Source: Pseudomonas sp. K2I15 (GTDB lineage: Bacteria > Pseudomonadota > Gammaproteobacteria > Pseudomonadales > Pseudomonadaceae). Taken from it: 64,000 nt of DNA. The stretch is taken from the NCBI RefSeq assembly GCF_002204795.1, contig NZ_NIXO01000027.1, forward strand, positions 19,661 to 83,660, read 5' to 3'. The translations under genes were made by a program, and so were the position numbers. Within the stretch, counting starts at the first letter, position 1; the number at the start of each line of letters is the position of its first letter. This document shows positions 1-8,476 of this stretch, piece by piece. Below the pieces are notes generated by a model. It was not told the DNA's origin and made no database searches. It was given only the letters and a program-made list of their open reading frames with translations.

Positions 1-92
1 ACCAGCAGCACCAGCATCACGTCGATGTAAGGCACTACGTTCATCTCGGCGACCGGCTTGCGCTTTTTGCGAGCTCGAGCGATTAAAGCCAT
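1..92 (-). CDS. tolR: TolR, biopolymer transport protein (partial, cut by window edge)
   Basis: Only the first 30 or so codons are present; the gene runs off the left edge. Reading the minus strand from the ATG at 90-92 gives MALIARARKKRKPVAEMNVV followed by PYIDVMLVLL, the basic cytoplasmic tail and the start of the single membrane helix of TolR, with the conserved Asp of that helix visible. In the family TolR pairs with TolQ to form the proton-driven motor that energises TolA and the Tol-Pal envelope complex. It follows tolQ by 14 bases in the same direction, the usual ybgC-tolQ-tolR order, which makes the identification firm despite the short fragment. Confidence 0.9.
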   Translation of the reverse strand, partial: MALIARARKKRKPVAEMNVVPYIDVMLVLL

Positions 93-106
93 TGGGAATT
101 ACCTGC

Positions 107-802
107 TTATTCTTCGCTGGTGTGCACTTTACGGTGCAGGATCGCCTGGAATTCATCGGCGAAGGTGTAGTAACGGCTGATCAAGGTTTCGCCTCGAGAA
201 GCAAAACGGTTGTAGGCGATTACTGCGGGAATAGCTGCGAACAGGCCGATGGCAGTGGCGATCAGCGCTTCGGCGATACCCGGGGCCACGGTGGCCAGGG
301 TCGCTTGCTGGGCTTGGGCCAGGCCGCGGAAGGAGTTCATGATGCCCCATACGGTACCGAACAGGCCGATGTACGGGCTCACCGAACCTACGGTGGCGAG
401 GAAAGGAAGGCTTTGCTCAAGCTTTTCTTCTTCGCGGGAAATGGCGACGCGCATGGCACGGGCCACGCCTTCCATGACTGCTTCCGGGTCAACGCCTGGC
501 TGCTGGCGCAGACGGGAGAATTCCTTGAAGCCGGCGCGGAAGATTTGTTCTACGCCCGAATCCGGGTCCGGGTTGCTGCCGGCCTGGCGGTACAGTTTGG
601 ACAGGTCGATACCCGACCAGAAGCGCTCCTCGAAGCTCTCCAGGGCACGTCGACCGGCACGCAGCAGGTTGCTGCGCTGAAAAATCATGACCCAAGAGGT
701 AACCGATGCGGCTACCAGGACCAGCATCACCAGTTGAACCACAACACTGGCATTGCTGACCAGGCTCCACATGGAGGAATGGTCGACGACGGTAGGTTCC
801 AC
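107..802 (-). CDS. tolQ: TolQ, inner-membrane proton-channel component of Tol-Pal
   Basis: Protein of 231 residues of the MotA/TolQ/ExbB family. A first membrane helix lies at about residues 14-40, a long cytoplasmic loop follows, and two helices sit near residues 130-160 and 168-195 (GLFGTVWGIM and the Ala-rich PGIAEALIATAIGLFAAIPA). With TolR it forms the motor that uses proton-motive force to drive TolA during cell constriction and outer-membrane upkeep. The start is a GTG (800-802) with AGGAG seven bases upstream inside the end of ybgC; only one base separates the two genes, so they are almost certainly translationally coupled. Confidence 0.96.
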   Translation of the reverse strand: MEPTVVDHSSMWSLVSNASVVVQLVMLVLVAASVTSWVMIFQRSNLLRAGRRALESFEERFWSGIDLSKLYRQAGSNPDPDSGVEQIFRAGFKEFSRLRQQPGVDPEAVMEGVARAMRVAISREEEKLEQSLPFLATVGSVSPYIGLFGTVWGIMNSFRGLAQAQQATLATVAPGIAEALIATAIGLFAAIPAVIAYNRFASRGETLISRYYTFADEFQAILHRKVHTSEE

Positions 803-803
803 G

Positions 804-1259
804 CTAAATCTCCTGCTCTGAATGTTTACCCGCGCCGCTCACGCCGGCAAAGGCCGCGCGTAGAGTTTCGGGAATGGCCCGGGGTTTCAAACTATTGGTG
901 CGAACACAGGCCACCAGGAACTGCCCCTCACAGAGCAGCGTTGCATCCGTAGCCCGCCTGACCTGCTGTTTAAAACGCAGGCTGGCACGGTTCAATTCGG
1001 TTATTTCTGCGCTGACCAGCAGTTCATCGTCCAGTCGCGCCGGCGCGTAGTAACGCGCCTCGCTGGAATGCACGACAAACAACAGGTCCTCCCCCGCAAG
1101 CTGGGATTGGGCAAAGCCCAGCTCCCGTAGCCGCTCGGTTCGAGCCCGCTCCATGAACTTTAGGTAATTGACGTAATAAACGATGCCGCCAGCATCGGTG
1201 TCCTCGTAATAAACGCGACAGCGATGTGCGAACGACTGATCCCCGTTTTGCGCGCGCAT
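804..1259 (-). CDS. ybgC: YbgC, Tol-Pal-associated acyl-CoA thioesterase
   Basis: A 151-residue single hot-dog-fold protein. The signature YYEDTDAGGIVYYVNY near residues 17-32 carries the catalytic Asp of the 4-hydroxybenzoyl-CoA thioesterase family. YbgC hydrolyses acyl-CoA thioesters, and in several bacteria is tied to phospholipid synthesis at the membrane; its exact role in Tol-Pal is unsettled. It is the first gene of the ybgC-tolQ-tolR group. A gap of about 138 bases to ruvB leaves room for its own promoter. Confidence 0.94.
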   Translation of the reverse strand: MRAQNGDQSFAHRCRVYYEDTDAGGIVYYVNYLKFMERARTERLRELGFAQSQLAGEDLLFVVHSSEARYYAPARLDDELLVSAEITELNRASLRFKQQVRRATDATLLCEGQFLVACVRTNSLKPRAIPETLRAAFAGVSGAGKHSEQEI

Positions 1260-1397
1260 ACTCTAGTGCTTACTCCTCAGGTTGCCAATCCGGCCAGGCA
1301 ACTGTTTTTCATTCTGTGGCACATTTCTAACGAAAGAATGACGACGCCAGCCACTAGGACAGCACAAACGCCGAATAAATCGAATCGCCAAGGTCTT

Positions 1398-2456
1398 TTA
1401 ATCGTCTACTGCATCAAGGAATTCGTCTACTACGGGCATCTCGCCCAATCGTGACGGAATGTTTAACCCGAAGTGCAGATAAGCATGCCGGGTGACCACG
1501 CGGCCCCTCGGCGTACGCATGATGTAACCCTGCTGGATCAGGTACGGCTCCAGCACATCCTCAATCGTATGCCGTTCTTCGCTGATCGCTGCCGCGAGGC
1601 TGTCCACGCCCACCGGGCCGCCGTCGAACTTCTCGATCATGGTCAACAGCAGTCGCCGGTCCTGGTGGTCAAAGCCATGCTCGTCCACATCCAGCAGGTT
1701 CAGCGCCAGGTCTGCCACGGGCTTGGTGATGTGGCCCTTGGCCCGCACTTCGGCAAAGTCGCGTACCCGACGCAACAAACGGTTGGCGATCCGCGGCGTA
1801 CCACGGGCACGACGGGCGATTTCAAACGCGCCTTCCGGGTCCAGGGGCAAGCCGAGGATGTTCGCCGAGCGGCTGACGATGGTGGCCAGATCCGCCGTGC
1901 TATAGAACTCTAGACGTTGAACAATCCCGAAACGGTCTCGCAGCGGGTTGGTCAGCATGCCCGCACGGGTGGTGGCACCCACCAGCGTGAACGGTGGCAG
2001 GTCGAGCTTGATCGAGCGCGCCGCCGGGCCTTCGCCGATCATGATGTCCAGCTGGAAGTCTTCCATGGCCGGGTACAGCACTTCCTCGACGATGGGCGAT
2101 AGCCGGTGGATCTCGTCGATAAACAGTACATCGTGGGGTTCCAGGTTGGTCAGCAGCGCCGCCAGGTCGCCCGGGCGCTCCAGCACAGGGCCGGAGGTGG
2201 ACTTGATCGACACACCCATTTCCTGGGCGATGATGTTGGCCAGGGTGGTTTTGCCCAGGCCCGGCGGGCCGAAGATCAACGTGTGATCCAGTGACTCGCT
2301 GCGCCCGCGCGCGGCCTGTATGAACAGTTCCATCTGCTCGCGCACGGTGGGCTGGCCAATGTATTCGGCAAGACTCAGGGGGCGAATGGCCCGGTCCTGG
2401 ACTTCTTCACGATCACGAGGGCCGGTGGCCGCGATCAGACGATCAGCTTCAATCAC
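1398..2456 (-). CDS. ruvB: RuvB, Holliday-junction branch-migration ATPase
   Basis: A 352-residue AAA+ motor. Walker A is GPPGLGKTTL near residue 65, Walker B is the FIDEIH segment near residue 115, and GATTRAG (sensor 1 region) and a C-terminal winged-helix domain follow. RuvB forms hexameric rings that, with RuvA, drive branch migration of Holliday junctions. The start is GTG at 2454-2456, directly abutting the ruvA stop codon (TAA, 2457-2459), so translation is probably coupled. Length and order (ruvC, ruvA, ruvB) are typical of gammaproteobacteria. Confidence 0.97.
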   Translation of the reverse strand: MIEADRLIAATGPRDREEVQDRAIRPLSLAEYIGQPTVREQMELFIQAARGRSESLDHTLIFGPPGLGKTTLANIIAQEMGVSIKSTSGPVLERPGDLAALLTNLEPHDVLFIDEIHRLSPIVEEVLYPAMEDFQLDIMIGEGPAARSIKLDLPPFTLVGATTRAGMLTNPLRDRFGIVQRLEFYSTADLATIVSRSANILGLPLDPEGAFEIARRARGTPRIANRLLRRVRDFAEVRAKGHITKPVADLALNLLDVDEHGFDHQDRRLLLTMIEKFDGGPVGVDSLAAAISEERHTIEDVLEPYLIQQGYIMRTPRGRVVTRHAYLHFGLNIPSRLGEMPVVDEFLDAVDD

Positions 2457-3068
2457 TTAAATCATTCCCTTCAGGGCGCGGCGGATCATGTCTTCGCTGC
2501 TAAGGTTCTTGTCCTTGATGGCCGACACGGCCTTGCTCGCCTCTTGCGGCTTGTAGCCCAGGGAGATCAGAGCGCTGACGGCATCGCTTTCAGCGCTGGC
2601 CACCGGAACACCCGGAGCATCAGGCTGGTTAGGCACCAGGGCAAACATGCTCGGCACGACTTCCCAGGCCTTGAAGCGGTCCTTGAGCTCTACCAGCAAA
2701 CGCTCGGCGGTTTTCTTGCCAACACCTGGCACCTTGGTCAGTGCCGAAGTGTCTTGGGCCGATACACACCGCACCAGCTCATCCACCTCAAGGCTCGACA
2801 TCAGCGCCAGCGCCAGCTTCGGCCCCACGCCGTTGAGGCGGATCAGTTCACGGAAGAAATCGCGGTCACGCTTGCCAATGAAACCATAGAGCAATTGCGC
2901 GTCCTCGCGCACCACCAGGTGAGTGTGCAGGGTCAGCGGCTCACCGACCGACGGTAGGCGATAGAGGGTGGTCATGGGCACTTCCAGCTCATAGCCCAGC
3001 CCGTTTACATCCAGAATCAGGTGCGGCGGCTGTTTCTCAGCCAGGGTGCCGCGCAAGCGTCCAATCAC
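2457..3068 (-). CDS. ruvA: RuvA, Holliday-junction-binding subunit
   Basis: A 203-residue protein starting MIGRLRGTLAEK. It shows an N-terminal OB-fold, the helix-hairpin-helix motifs NGVGPKLALALM and VPGVGKKTAERLLVELKDR (about residues 79-130), and a C-terminal domain ending in SSEDMIRRALKGMI that in the family contacts and stimulates RuvB. A Pro/Ala-rich linker lies near residues 145-160. RuvA tetramers clamp the four-way junction and load RuvB. It lies between ruvC and ruvB on the same strand. Confidence 0.97.
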   Translation of the reverse strand: MIGRLRGTLAEKQPPHLILDVNGLGYELEVPMTTLYRLPSVGEPLTLHTHLVVREDAQLLYGFIGKRDRDFFRELIRLNGVGPKLALALMSSLEVDELVRCVSAQDTSALTKVPGVGKKTAERLLVELKDRFKAWEVVPSMFALVPNQPDAPGVPVASAESDAVSALISLGYKPQEASKAVSAIKDKNLSSEDMIRRALKGMI

Positions 3069-3183
3069 GTTCGAATCCTTAAGAATCGGCTCAGATCAAG
3101 GCCTGACCGGTAATAACGCGGGCATGCCGGCCGACAGCACAGGCCGTTCATGCACCCCACGCAGAATGATTGCGCAGATGCTA

Positions 3184-3708
3184 TCAGAGACGCAGCCGGC
3201 CGCCACGACTGCGTGCCGCACCCAAGCCATGGGGAAGCAGGCTGGAGCGGGTATGGGCGTGGCAAATGGCAATGGCCAGGGCGTCGGAGGCATCGATTTG
3301 CGGTTTGGCGGTGAGCTTGAGCATGTGCATGACCATCATCATCACCTGCTCCTTATTGGCCGCACCGGTGCCGACCACGGCTTGCTTGACCTGGGTCGCG
3401 GTGTATTCAGCGATCTCCATGCCTTCCTCGGCGCCGGCAACGATGGCCGCGCCGCGAGCCTGGCCGAGTTTCAAAGCCGAATCGGCGTTTTTTGCCATGA
3501 ACACTTTTTCGATGCCCATGGTCACCGGGCCGTAGGTCTGGATCACTTCACGCACGCCGCGATAAACGATTTGCAAGCGCTCCGCCAACTCGCCGGCGCC
3601 GGTACGTATACAGCCCGACGCCACGTACACGCAGCCTCGCGGGGTCTGCTGGACCACGCCAAAGCCGGTGATTCGCGAACCGGGGTCGATACCTAGGATT
3701 AGAGTCAT
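3184..3708 (-). CDS. ruvC: RuvC, Holliday-junction resolvase
   Basis: A 174-residue RNase H-fold endonuclease. The first catalytic Asp is in LILGIDPGSRITGFGV (Asp7), the conserved Glu in MGIEKVFMAKN, and the C-terminal Asp pair in PQIDASDALAIAICHAH. RuvC nicks symmetrically placed strands of the junction processed by RuvAB. It precedes ruvA by 115 bases and follows yebC, the common yebC-ruvCAB order. Confidence 0.97.
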   Translation of the reverse strand: MTLILGIDPGSRITGFGVVQQTPRGCVYVASGCIRTGAGELAERLQIVYRGVREVIQTYGPVTMGIEKVFMAKNADSALKLGQARGAAIVAGAEEGMEIAEYTATQVKQAVVGTGAANKEQVMMMVMHMLKLTAKPQIDASDALAIAICHAHTRSSLLPHGLGAARSRGGRLRL

Positions 3709-3735
3709 AACGCCTGCGGGCTATAGAAAAAGAAA

Positions 3736-3766
3736 GTGTCGGGTCTACAGGACTGTAGCCCGACAC
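3736..3766 (-). terminator. Rho-independent terminator after yebC
   Basis: GTGTCGGG-tctacag and ctgtagc-CCCGACAC form a stem of about 14 pairs with one mismatch around a GA loop. On the minus strand the stem is followed by the T-rich run TTTCTTTTTC. It sits between the yebC stop and ruvC, so part of ruvCAB transcription may start downstream of it. Confidence 0.75.
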
Positions 3767-3784
3767 CGGCATTGCAACATCGGG

Positions 3785-4531
3785 TCAGACCAACTGTTCG
3801 GCCACCGATTCCGGGATATCGGCATTGGAATAGACGTTCTGTACGTCATCCAGGTCTTCAAGCATATCGAGCATCTTGAGCACCTTCTGCGCCCCGTCCA
3901 GGTCCAGCTCGGCGCTGGTGGTGGGCAGCATCACGATTTCCGCATCAGTACCTTTGAAACCAGCCGCCTCCAGGGCGTTACGCACGGAATAGAAGCCCGC
4001 GAACGAAGTAAATACATCGATGGAGCCGTCTTCGTTGGTCACCACGTCGTCGGCATCTGCCTCCATCGCCGCTTCAATCAGCGCATCTTCGTCAACGCCC
4101 GGCGCGAAGGAAATCTGCCCCTTGCGCTCAAACAGGTAGGCCACCGAACCGTCGGTACCCAGGTTGCCGCCACACTTGCTGAACGCATGGCGTACGGCAG
4201 CCGCCGTACGGTTGCGGTTGTCGGTCATGCACTCGACCATCACCGCCACGCCACCCGGGCCGTAGCCTTCGTAGCTCAACTCGACCATGTCATCGGTATC
4301 GGCCGCTCCGGCGCCACGGGCCACGGCACGGTCGATGATGTCGCGGCTCATGTTGGCGCCGAGGGCCTTGTCCAGGGCCAGGCGCAGACGCGGGTTGGAG
4401 CCCGGGTCACCGCCACCCTGGCGCGCGGCTACGGTCAGCTCGCGAATCCACTTGGTGAAGATCTTGCCTTTCTTGGCATCCTGACGCTCTTTGCGGTGCT
4501 TGATGTTCGCCCACTTGGAATGGCCAGCCAT
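3785..4531 (-). CDS. yebC: YebC/PmpR/TACO1-family protein
   Basis: A 248-residue protein beginning MAGHSKWANIKHRKERQDAK, the family signature, with the usual acidic C-terminal half. Members were first described as DNA-binding regulators (PmpR controls the quinolone signal system in P. aeruginosa); more recent work on relatives such as TACO1 points to a role in translating difficult sequences on the ribosome. It lies upstream of ruvC, as in most gammaproteobacteria. The family assignment is firm; which of the two roles applies here cannot be read from sequence. Confidence 0.95.
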   Translation of the reverse strand: MAGHSKWANIKHRKERQDAKKGKIFTKWIRELTVAARQGGGDPGSNPRLRLALDKALGANMSRDIIDRAVARGAGAADTDDMVELSYEGYGPGGVAVMVECMTDNRNRTAAAVRHAFSKCGGNLGTDGSVAYLFERKGQISFAPGVDEDALIEAAMEADADDVVTNEDGSIDVFTSFAGFYSVRNALEAAGFKGTDAEIVMLPTTSAELDLDGAQKVLKMLDMLEDLDDVQNVYSNADIPESVAEQLV

Positions 4532-4614
4532 AACACAACTCCGAAATTCTGTAGAAACCTGTCGATCCCGCCCCAGGCGGGACTTCCCTCTTTAACGTAC
4601 TGCCCTTGTAACGC

Positions 4615-4640
4615 AAAGGCGCATCCGAAGATGCGCCCTT
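4615..4640 (-). terminator. Likely terminator after aspS
   Basis: AAGGCGCATC-cgaa-GATGCGCCCTT is a strong hairpin with a stable tetraloop (read UUCG on the minus strand). The following minus-strand tract TTTGCGTT is only moderately T-rich, so termination may be partial. Confidence 0.6.
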
Positions 4641-4682
4641 AGCTGACAATGTAAAACCCTATCGCGCTTTCACGCTGCGGCC

Positions 4683-6458
4683 TTACTCAGCCTTTGGTGC
4701 CTCGCGCAGACGAATATGCAGCTCGCGCAGCGCCTTGGCATCCACCACACCCGGTGCTTGCGTCATCACGTCGGCAGCACTTTGGGTTTTCGGGAAGGCA
4801 ATCACTTCACGGATCGACTGGGCACCGGTCATCAGCATCACCAGACGGTCAAGGCCGAAGGCCAGGCCGCCATGGGGTGGTGCGCCGTATTTCAGGGCGT
4901 CGAGCAGGAAGCCGAACTTCTCTTGCTGCTCATCTTCGTTGATACCCAGCAGGCGGAAGACCGATTGCTGCATTTCCTTGCGATGGATACGGATCGAACC
5001 GCCACCCAGCTCGGTGCCGTTCAGCACCATGTCGTAGGCACGGGACAGAGCGCCAGCCGGGTTGGCTTCGAGCTCTTGCGGCGTGCACTTCGGCGCGGTG
5101 AACGGGTGGTGCAGGGCACTGAAGCTGCCGTCGTCGTTCTCTTCGAACATCGGGAAGTCGACAACCCACATCGGCGCCCACTTGCAGGTCAGCAGGTTCA
5201 GGTCGTTGCCGACCTTGATCCGCAGTGCACCCAGTGCTTCGCTGACGATCTTCGACTTGTCGGCGCCGAAGAACACGATGTCGCCGTCGACCGCGCCAAC
5301 ACGATCAAGGATCACGTTGAGGTTGGCTTCAGGGATGTTCTTGACGATTGGCGACTGCAGGCCTTCAACGCCCTTGGCGCGCTCGTTGACCTTGATGTAC
5401 GCCAGGCCCTTGGCACCGTAGATGCCGACGAACTTGGTGTAGTCGTCGATCTGCTTGCGCGGCATGCTCGCAGCGCCAGGCACGCGCAGTGCGGCAATAC
5501 GGCATTTCGGGTCGTTGGCCGGGCCGCTGAACACCTTGAAGTCGACGTCTTTGAGTTGGTCTTCAACGTCAACCAGTTCCAGCGGGTTACGCAGGTCTGG
5601 CTTGTCGGAACCGTAACGGCGCATGGCTTCTTCGAAGGTCATGTGCGGGAATTCGCCGAATTCCAGGTCCAGCACTTCCTTGAACAGGTTGCGGATCATT
5701 TGTTCGGTGATGCCCATGATCTCTTTTTCATCGAGGAAGCTGGTCTCGATGTCGATCTGGGTGAATTCCGGCTGGCGGTCGGCCCGCAGGTCTTCGTCAC
5801 GGAAGCATTTGGCGATCTGGTAGTAACGGTCGAAGCCGGCGACCATCAGCAGTTGCTTGAACAGCTGTGGCGATTGCGGCAACGCGAAGAAGGAACCGGC
5901 GTGGGTACGGCTTGGTACCAGGTAGTCGCGGGCGCCTTCCGGGGTAGCACGGGTCAGGATCGGCGTCTCGACGTCGAGGAAGCCGTTCTCGTCGAGGAAG
6001 CGACGGATACTGGTGGTCATGCGCGAACGCAGACGCAGCTTCTCGGCCATTTCCGGGCGACGCAGGTCGAGGAAGCGATAACGCAGGCGGGTTTCTTCGC
6101 CAACGTCAGAGAACTCGTTGAGCGGGAACGGCGGGGTTTCCGACTCGTTCAGCACTTCCAGTTCGTAACCCAGTACTTCGATCATGCCCGACGCCATGTT
6201 GGCGTTGGTGGCACCGGCCGGACGCAGGCGAACCTTGCCGGTGATCTTCACGACGTACTCGCTGCGCACGCGATCAGCGGCGGCGAAGCTCTCGGCGCGG
6301 TCCGGATCGAACACCACCTGGGCCAGACCATCACGATCACGGATATCGAGGAAGATCACCCCGCCGTGGTCGCGGCGACGGTGAACCCATCCGCAAAGGG
6401 TGATTTCCTGACCTTCCAGGGTCTCGTTCAGTTGGCCGCAATAGTGGCTGCGCATCAT
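4683..6458 (-). CDS. aspS: Aspartyl-tRNA synthetase (probably non-discriminating)
   Basis: A class IIb synthetase of 591 residues. The N-terminal OB-fold anticodon-binding domain spans about residues 1-105 (GWVHRRRDHGGVIFLD); motif 2 is visible in FRDEDLRADRQPEFTQID and motif 3 in GLAFGLDRLVMLM. I chose the ATG giving MMRSHYCGQL rather than an in-frame start 18 codons upstream, because the family begins there. His31 and Gly82, residues reported to let the P. aeruginosa enzyme also charge tRNA-Asn, are present. It is therefore probably non-discriminating, making Asp-tRNA-Asn for the GatCAB amidotransferase. The last point is inference from two residues. Confidence 0.97.
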   Translation of the reverse strand: MMRSHYCGQLNETLEGQEITLCGWVHRRRDHGGVIFLDIRDRDGLAQVVFDPDRAESFAAADRVRSEYVVKITGKVRLRPAGATNANMASGMIEVLGYELEVLNESETPPFPLNEFSDVGEETRLRYRFLDLRRPEMAEKLRLRSRMTTSIRRFLDENGFLDVETPILTRATPEGARDYLVPSRTHAGSFFALPQSPQLFKQLLMVAGFDRYYQIAKCFRDEDLRADRQPEFTQIDIETSFLDEKEIMGITEQMIRNLFKEVLDLEFGEFPHMTFEEAMRRYGSDKPDLRNPLELVDVEDQLKDVDFKVFSGPANDPKCRIAALRVPGAASMPRKQIDDYTKFVGIYGAKGLAYIKVNERAKGVEGLQSPIVKNIPEANLNVILDRVGAVDGDIVFFGADKSKIVSEALGALRIKVGNDLNLLTCKWAPMWVVDFPMFEENDDGSFSALHHPFTAPKCTPQELEANPAGALSRAYDMVLNGTELGGGSIRIHRKEMQQSVFRLLGINEDEQQEKFGFLLDALKYGAPPHGGLAFGLDRLVMLMTGAQSIREVIAFPKTQSAADVMTQAPGVVDAKALRELHIRLREAPKAE

Positions 6459-6566
6459 GATAGTGGTTTCGCTTCTCGTAATTCGAAATTCAGTGGAGGC
6501 CTGCCTCATCACCGTACAGCTAAGTCAGGTGACGGATAATGCAGGAGCCTGCGCGTAGAGTTCAAC

Positions 6567-6788
6567 TCAGTCTGCTTTGTCGCCGCCGGCCAGATTCTTC
6601 TTCGAGCCGGTCTTGAAATCGGTCTCGTACCAGCCGTTGCCACTCAGGCGAAAGCCCGGCATGGACAACATCTTTTTAAGCTCCGGTGCCTGGCAGGCAG
6701 GGCAATCGACCAACGGCGCGGCGCTGATCTTTTGAATGGCTTCCAACTGATGACCACAGGAAGCGCATTGATAGTCGTACATGGGCAT
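6567..6788 (-). CDS. FmdB-family zinc-ribbon protein
   Basis: A 73-residue protein starting MPMYDYQCASCGHQLEA. Two CxxC pairs (Cys8/Cys11 and Cys29/Cys32) form a predicted zinc ribbon, and the C-terminal half (GFRLSGNGWYETDFKTG) is the typical FmdB extension. The family is widespread and was named for a putative regulator of formamidase genes; its function is not established. It lies just upstream of aspS on the same strand, about 108 bases away, an arrangement common in proteobacteria. Confidence 0.88.
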   Translation of the reverse strand: MPMYDYQCASCGHQLEAIQKISAAPLVDCPACQAPELKKMLSMPGFRLSGNGWYETDFKTGSKKNLAGGDKAD

Positions 6789-6970
6789 GAAGATGTCTCG
6801 GCGATCAGATCACGACGTACGCCGCGCCCTGCCCTGACTTCAACCCGTGGGAAAGTCCCGGCATGCGCAGCAAAGCCCGGGATTATATCTGGTAAATCGA
6901 GGCTGTGCAGCCGTAGCGGCGCGCTGCTCTTTATATAGGTGGCTGCAGCAGGCTCCTGCCAGGCGCCCGA

Positions 6971-6986
6971 CCCGGGGTAACCCCGG
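6971..6986. other. GC-rich hairpin between the zinc-ribbon and ribbon-helix-helix genes
   Basis: CCCGGGGTAACCCCGGG is a near-perfect palindrome in the 220-base gap before the FmdB-like gene. It has no T tract on either side, so I do not call it a terminator. It could attenuate read-through from the ribbon-helix-helix gene upstream on the minus strand. Confidence 0.35.
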
Positions 6987-7007
6987 GGCTGGCAGCTGGC
7001 ACAAGGA

Positions 7008-7334
7008 TCATGCCTGGCCCGAGTGGACACCTGGCGCGGTGATGCGCCCTTTCAATGCATGAACCACGCAAACCACCCTGACCAGCCCGCTGAAGTTCTT
7101 TACACCGCCATAACGCAAGTGCACTTCACGGTCCACGTAGGACAACAGCGCACTGACCGAACAGGTATTGATTTTGGCGATCTCCGTGAGGATATTCCAA
7201 TAGACCTCTTCGAGCCGCAAACACGTCGAAAAACCATTAAGCCGAACAGACCGGGACAATGGCCTGGCCAAGTTCATATCAAACCCCTTGGTAAAGGGAT
7301 CGACCTTTATCTTATGCAACCCGCACGTTTCCAT
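7008..7334 (-). CDS. Ribbon-helix-helix domain protein
   Basis: About 108 residues from METCGLHKIKVDP. The segment SRSVRLNGFSTCLRLEEVYWNILTEIA followed by SVSALLSYVDREV matches the RHH_4-type fold: a short basic strand, then two helices. Such proteins are usually dimeric DNA-binding regulators; its target is unknown. The open frame extends upstream to ATG at 7361 and GTG at 7391. I prefer 7334 because relatives begin with a short M-C-x-L-x-V-x-A-D-P-like stretch, but the 7361 start has a GGAG ten bases upstream and cannot be excluded. Confidence 0.72.
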   Translation of the reverse strand: METCGLHKIKVDPFTKGFDMNLARPLSRSVRLNGFSTCLRLEEVYWNILTEIAKINTCSVSALLSYVDREVHLRYGGVKNFSGLVRVVCVVHALKGRITAPGVHSGQA

Positions 7335-7574
7335 AACTCCATTACCTGCTCCGCGTGACATACACTTGACACTCCATTGCCTGACGGCCACTCATCAGTG
7401 TTCTCGTTGGCCGTTGAGCTATAAAACATCAAGAAGACAAGTGCAGCCAGAAGACAGGGAGCCGATCGACGTAGGACAAGCCAACGCGCGTATCAGGAAG
7501 CTCGCAGGATGAAGGAAATCGCCGGGAAACAGCCACGCGAGGGGCGTCAGCGCGACGCCCACCCGCCACCGGCA

Positions 7575-8048
7575 TTACTTGTTTTCGAGCAGGGAACGCA
7601 ACATCCACGCGGTCTTTTCATGCACTTGCATGCGCTGGGTCAGCAAGTCTGCGGTAGGTTCATCACTGACTTTATCCAACAGCGGGAAGATGCCCCGGGC
7701 AGTCCGGGTAACTGCTTCCTGGCCTTCGACCAATTGCTTGATCATGTCTTCAGCACTCGGTACACCCTCTTCTTCCTTGATCGAAGAAAGTCGTGCGTAC
7801 ACCGAGTAAGCACCCGGCGCCGGAAAGCCCAGGGCGCGAATACGTTCGGCAATTGAATCCACCGCCAGCGCCAGTTCGTTGTACTGCTCTTCAAACATCA
7901 AGTGCAGTGTACGGAACATGGGGCCCGTTACGTTCCAATGGAAGTTATGGGTCTTCAGGTAAAGTACATAGGTATCGGAAAGCAGTCGCGAAAGACCATC
8001 AACGATTGATTTACGATCTTCTTCACTGATACCAATATCGATTGCCAT
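7575..8048 (-). CDS. Dps-like ferritin-family DNA-protection protein
   Basis: A 157-residue four-helix-bundle protein. The segment THNFHWNVTGPMFRTLHLMF (residues 33-52), with the conserved His/Trp, and the downstream EEQYNELALAVDSIAERI carry the inter-subunit ferroxidase ligands of the Dps family. Dps dodecamers oxidise and store iron and protect DNA from peroxide. The start is ATG at 8048, with AAGGGG six bases upstream; the frame extends five codons further but without support. It corresponds in position to the Dps-like gene near aspS in P. aeruginosa, which is distinct from the main Dps. Confidence 0.9.
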   Translation of the reverse strand: MAIDIGISEEDRKSIVDGLSRLLSDTYVLYLKTHNFHWNVTGPMFRTLHLMFEEQYNELALAVDSIAERIRALGFPAPGAYSVYARLSSIKEEEGVPSAEDMIKQLVEGQEAVTRTARGIFPLLDKVSDEPTADLLTQRMQVHEKTAWMLRSLLENK

Positions 8049-8476
8049 GTTTTTCCCCTTCAATTGATAAAAAATTCATTGATCAGGTGCAGCACCACTC
8101 TAGCAAGAGTACCGGCCTTGCGCAGCCCGGCTGACCTTCTCTAGGTGCGGCAAATCGCCCCTTGCCGAGCGCGCCTGCACGGCAGGCTGGGCTTCAGACA
8201 CTGCAAGAAAAATTACCCAACGCCTGCGAAAAAGCCTGCACCTGTCTAGGACAAGCGTTTGCCGCAGAAATGCCGCGCCCCTTGCAACAGCCTGAAATGC
8301 TTGATTTGAGTAGCCACAGGCTTTGCTGTTAAATAGGCAGCGTGTCGCCGCCGTTTTTTCGCGGCAAGCGGCATAGGCTGATACCCGTGTACGTGCCCAA
8401 CGCCTCCCTTTTGTTCAGAAGCGAACCGTGCCAGTCAGCTCTTCCTTGTGATCCGTCTTAACGTGAGTTAATCAAA
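8049..8476. other. Non-coding divergent control region between dps-like and cold-shock-domain genes
   Basis: About 430 bases with no credible gene. On the plus strand TTGAGT (8306-8311) and TTAAAT (8329-8334), 17 bases apart, form a plausible sigma-70 promoter. That would give a leader of about 135 bases before the cold-shock-domain gene. Long leaders are known for cold-shock mRNAs such as E. coli cspA; whether this one is thermosensitive is untested. Confidence 0.4.

Noticed and set aside
1224..1454. A short open frame on the plus strand between ybgC and ruvB
   Set aside because: It overlaps the starts and ends of real genes on the other strand and has no start signal.
4716..6539. A 607-codon open frame opposite aspS
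   Set aside because: Antisense to a conserved synthetase gene; composition is that of a shadow frame rich in Gln, His and Val.
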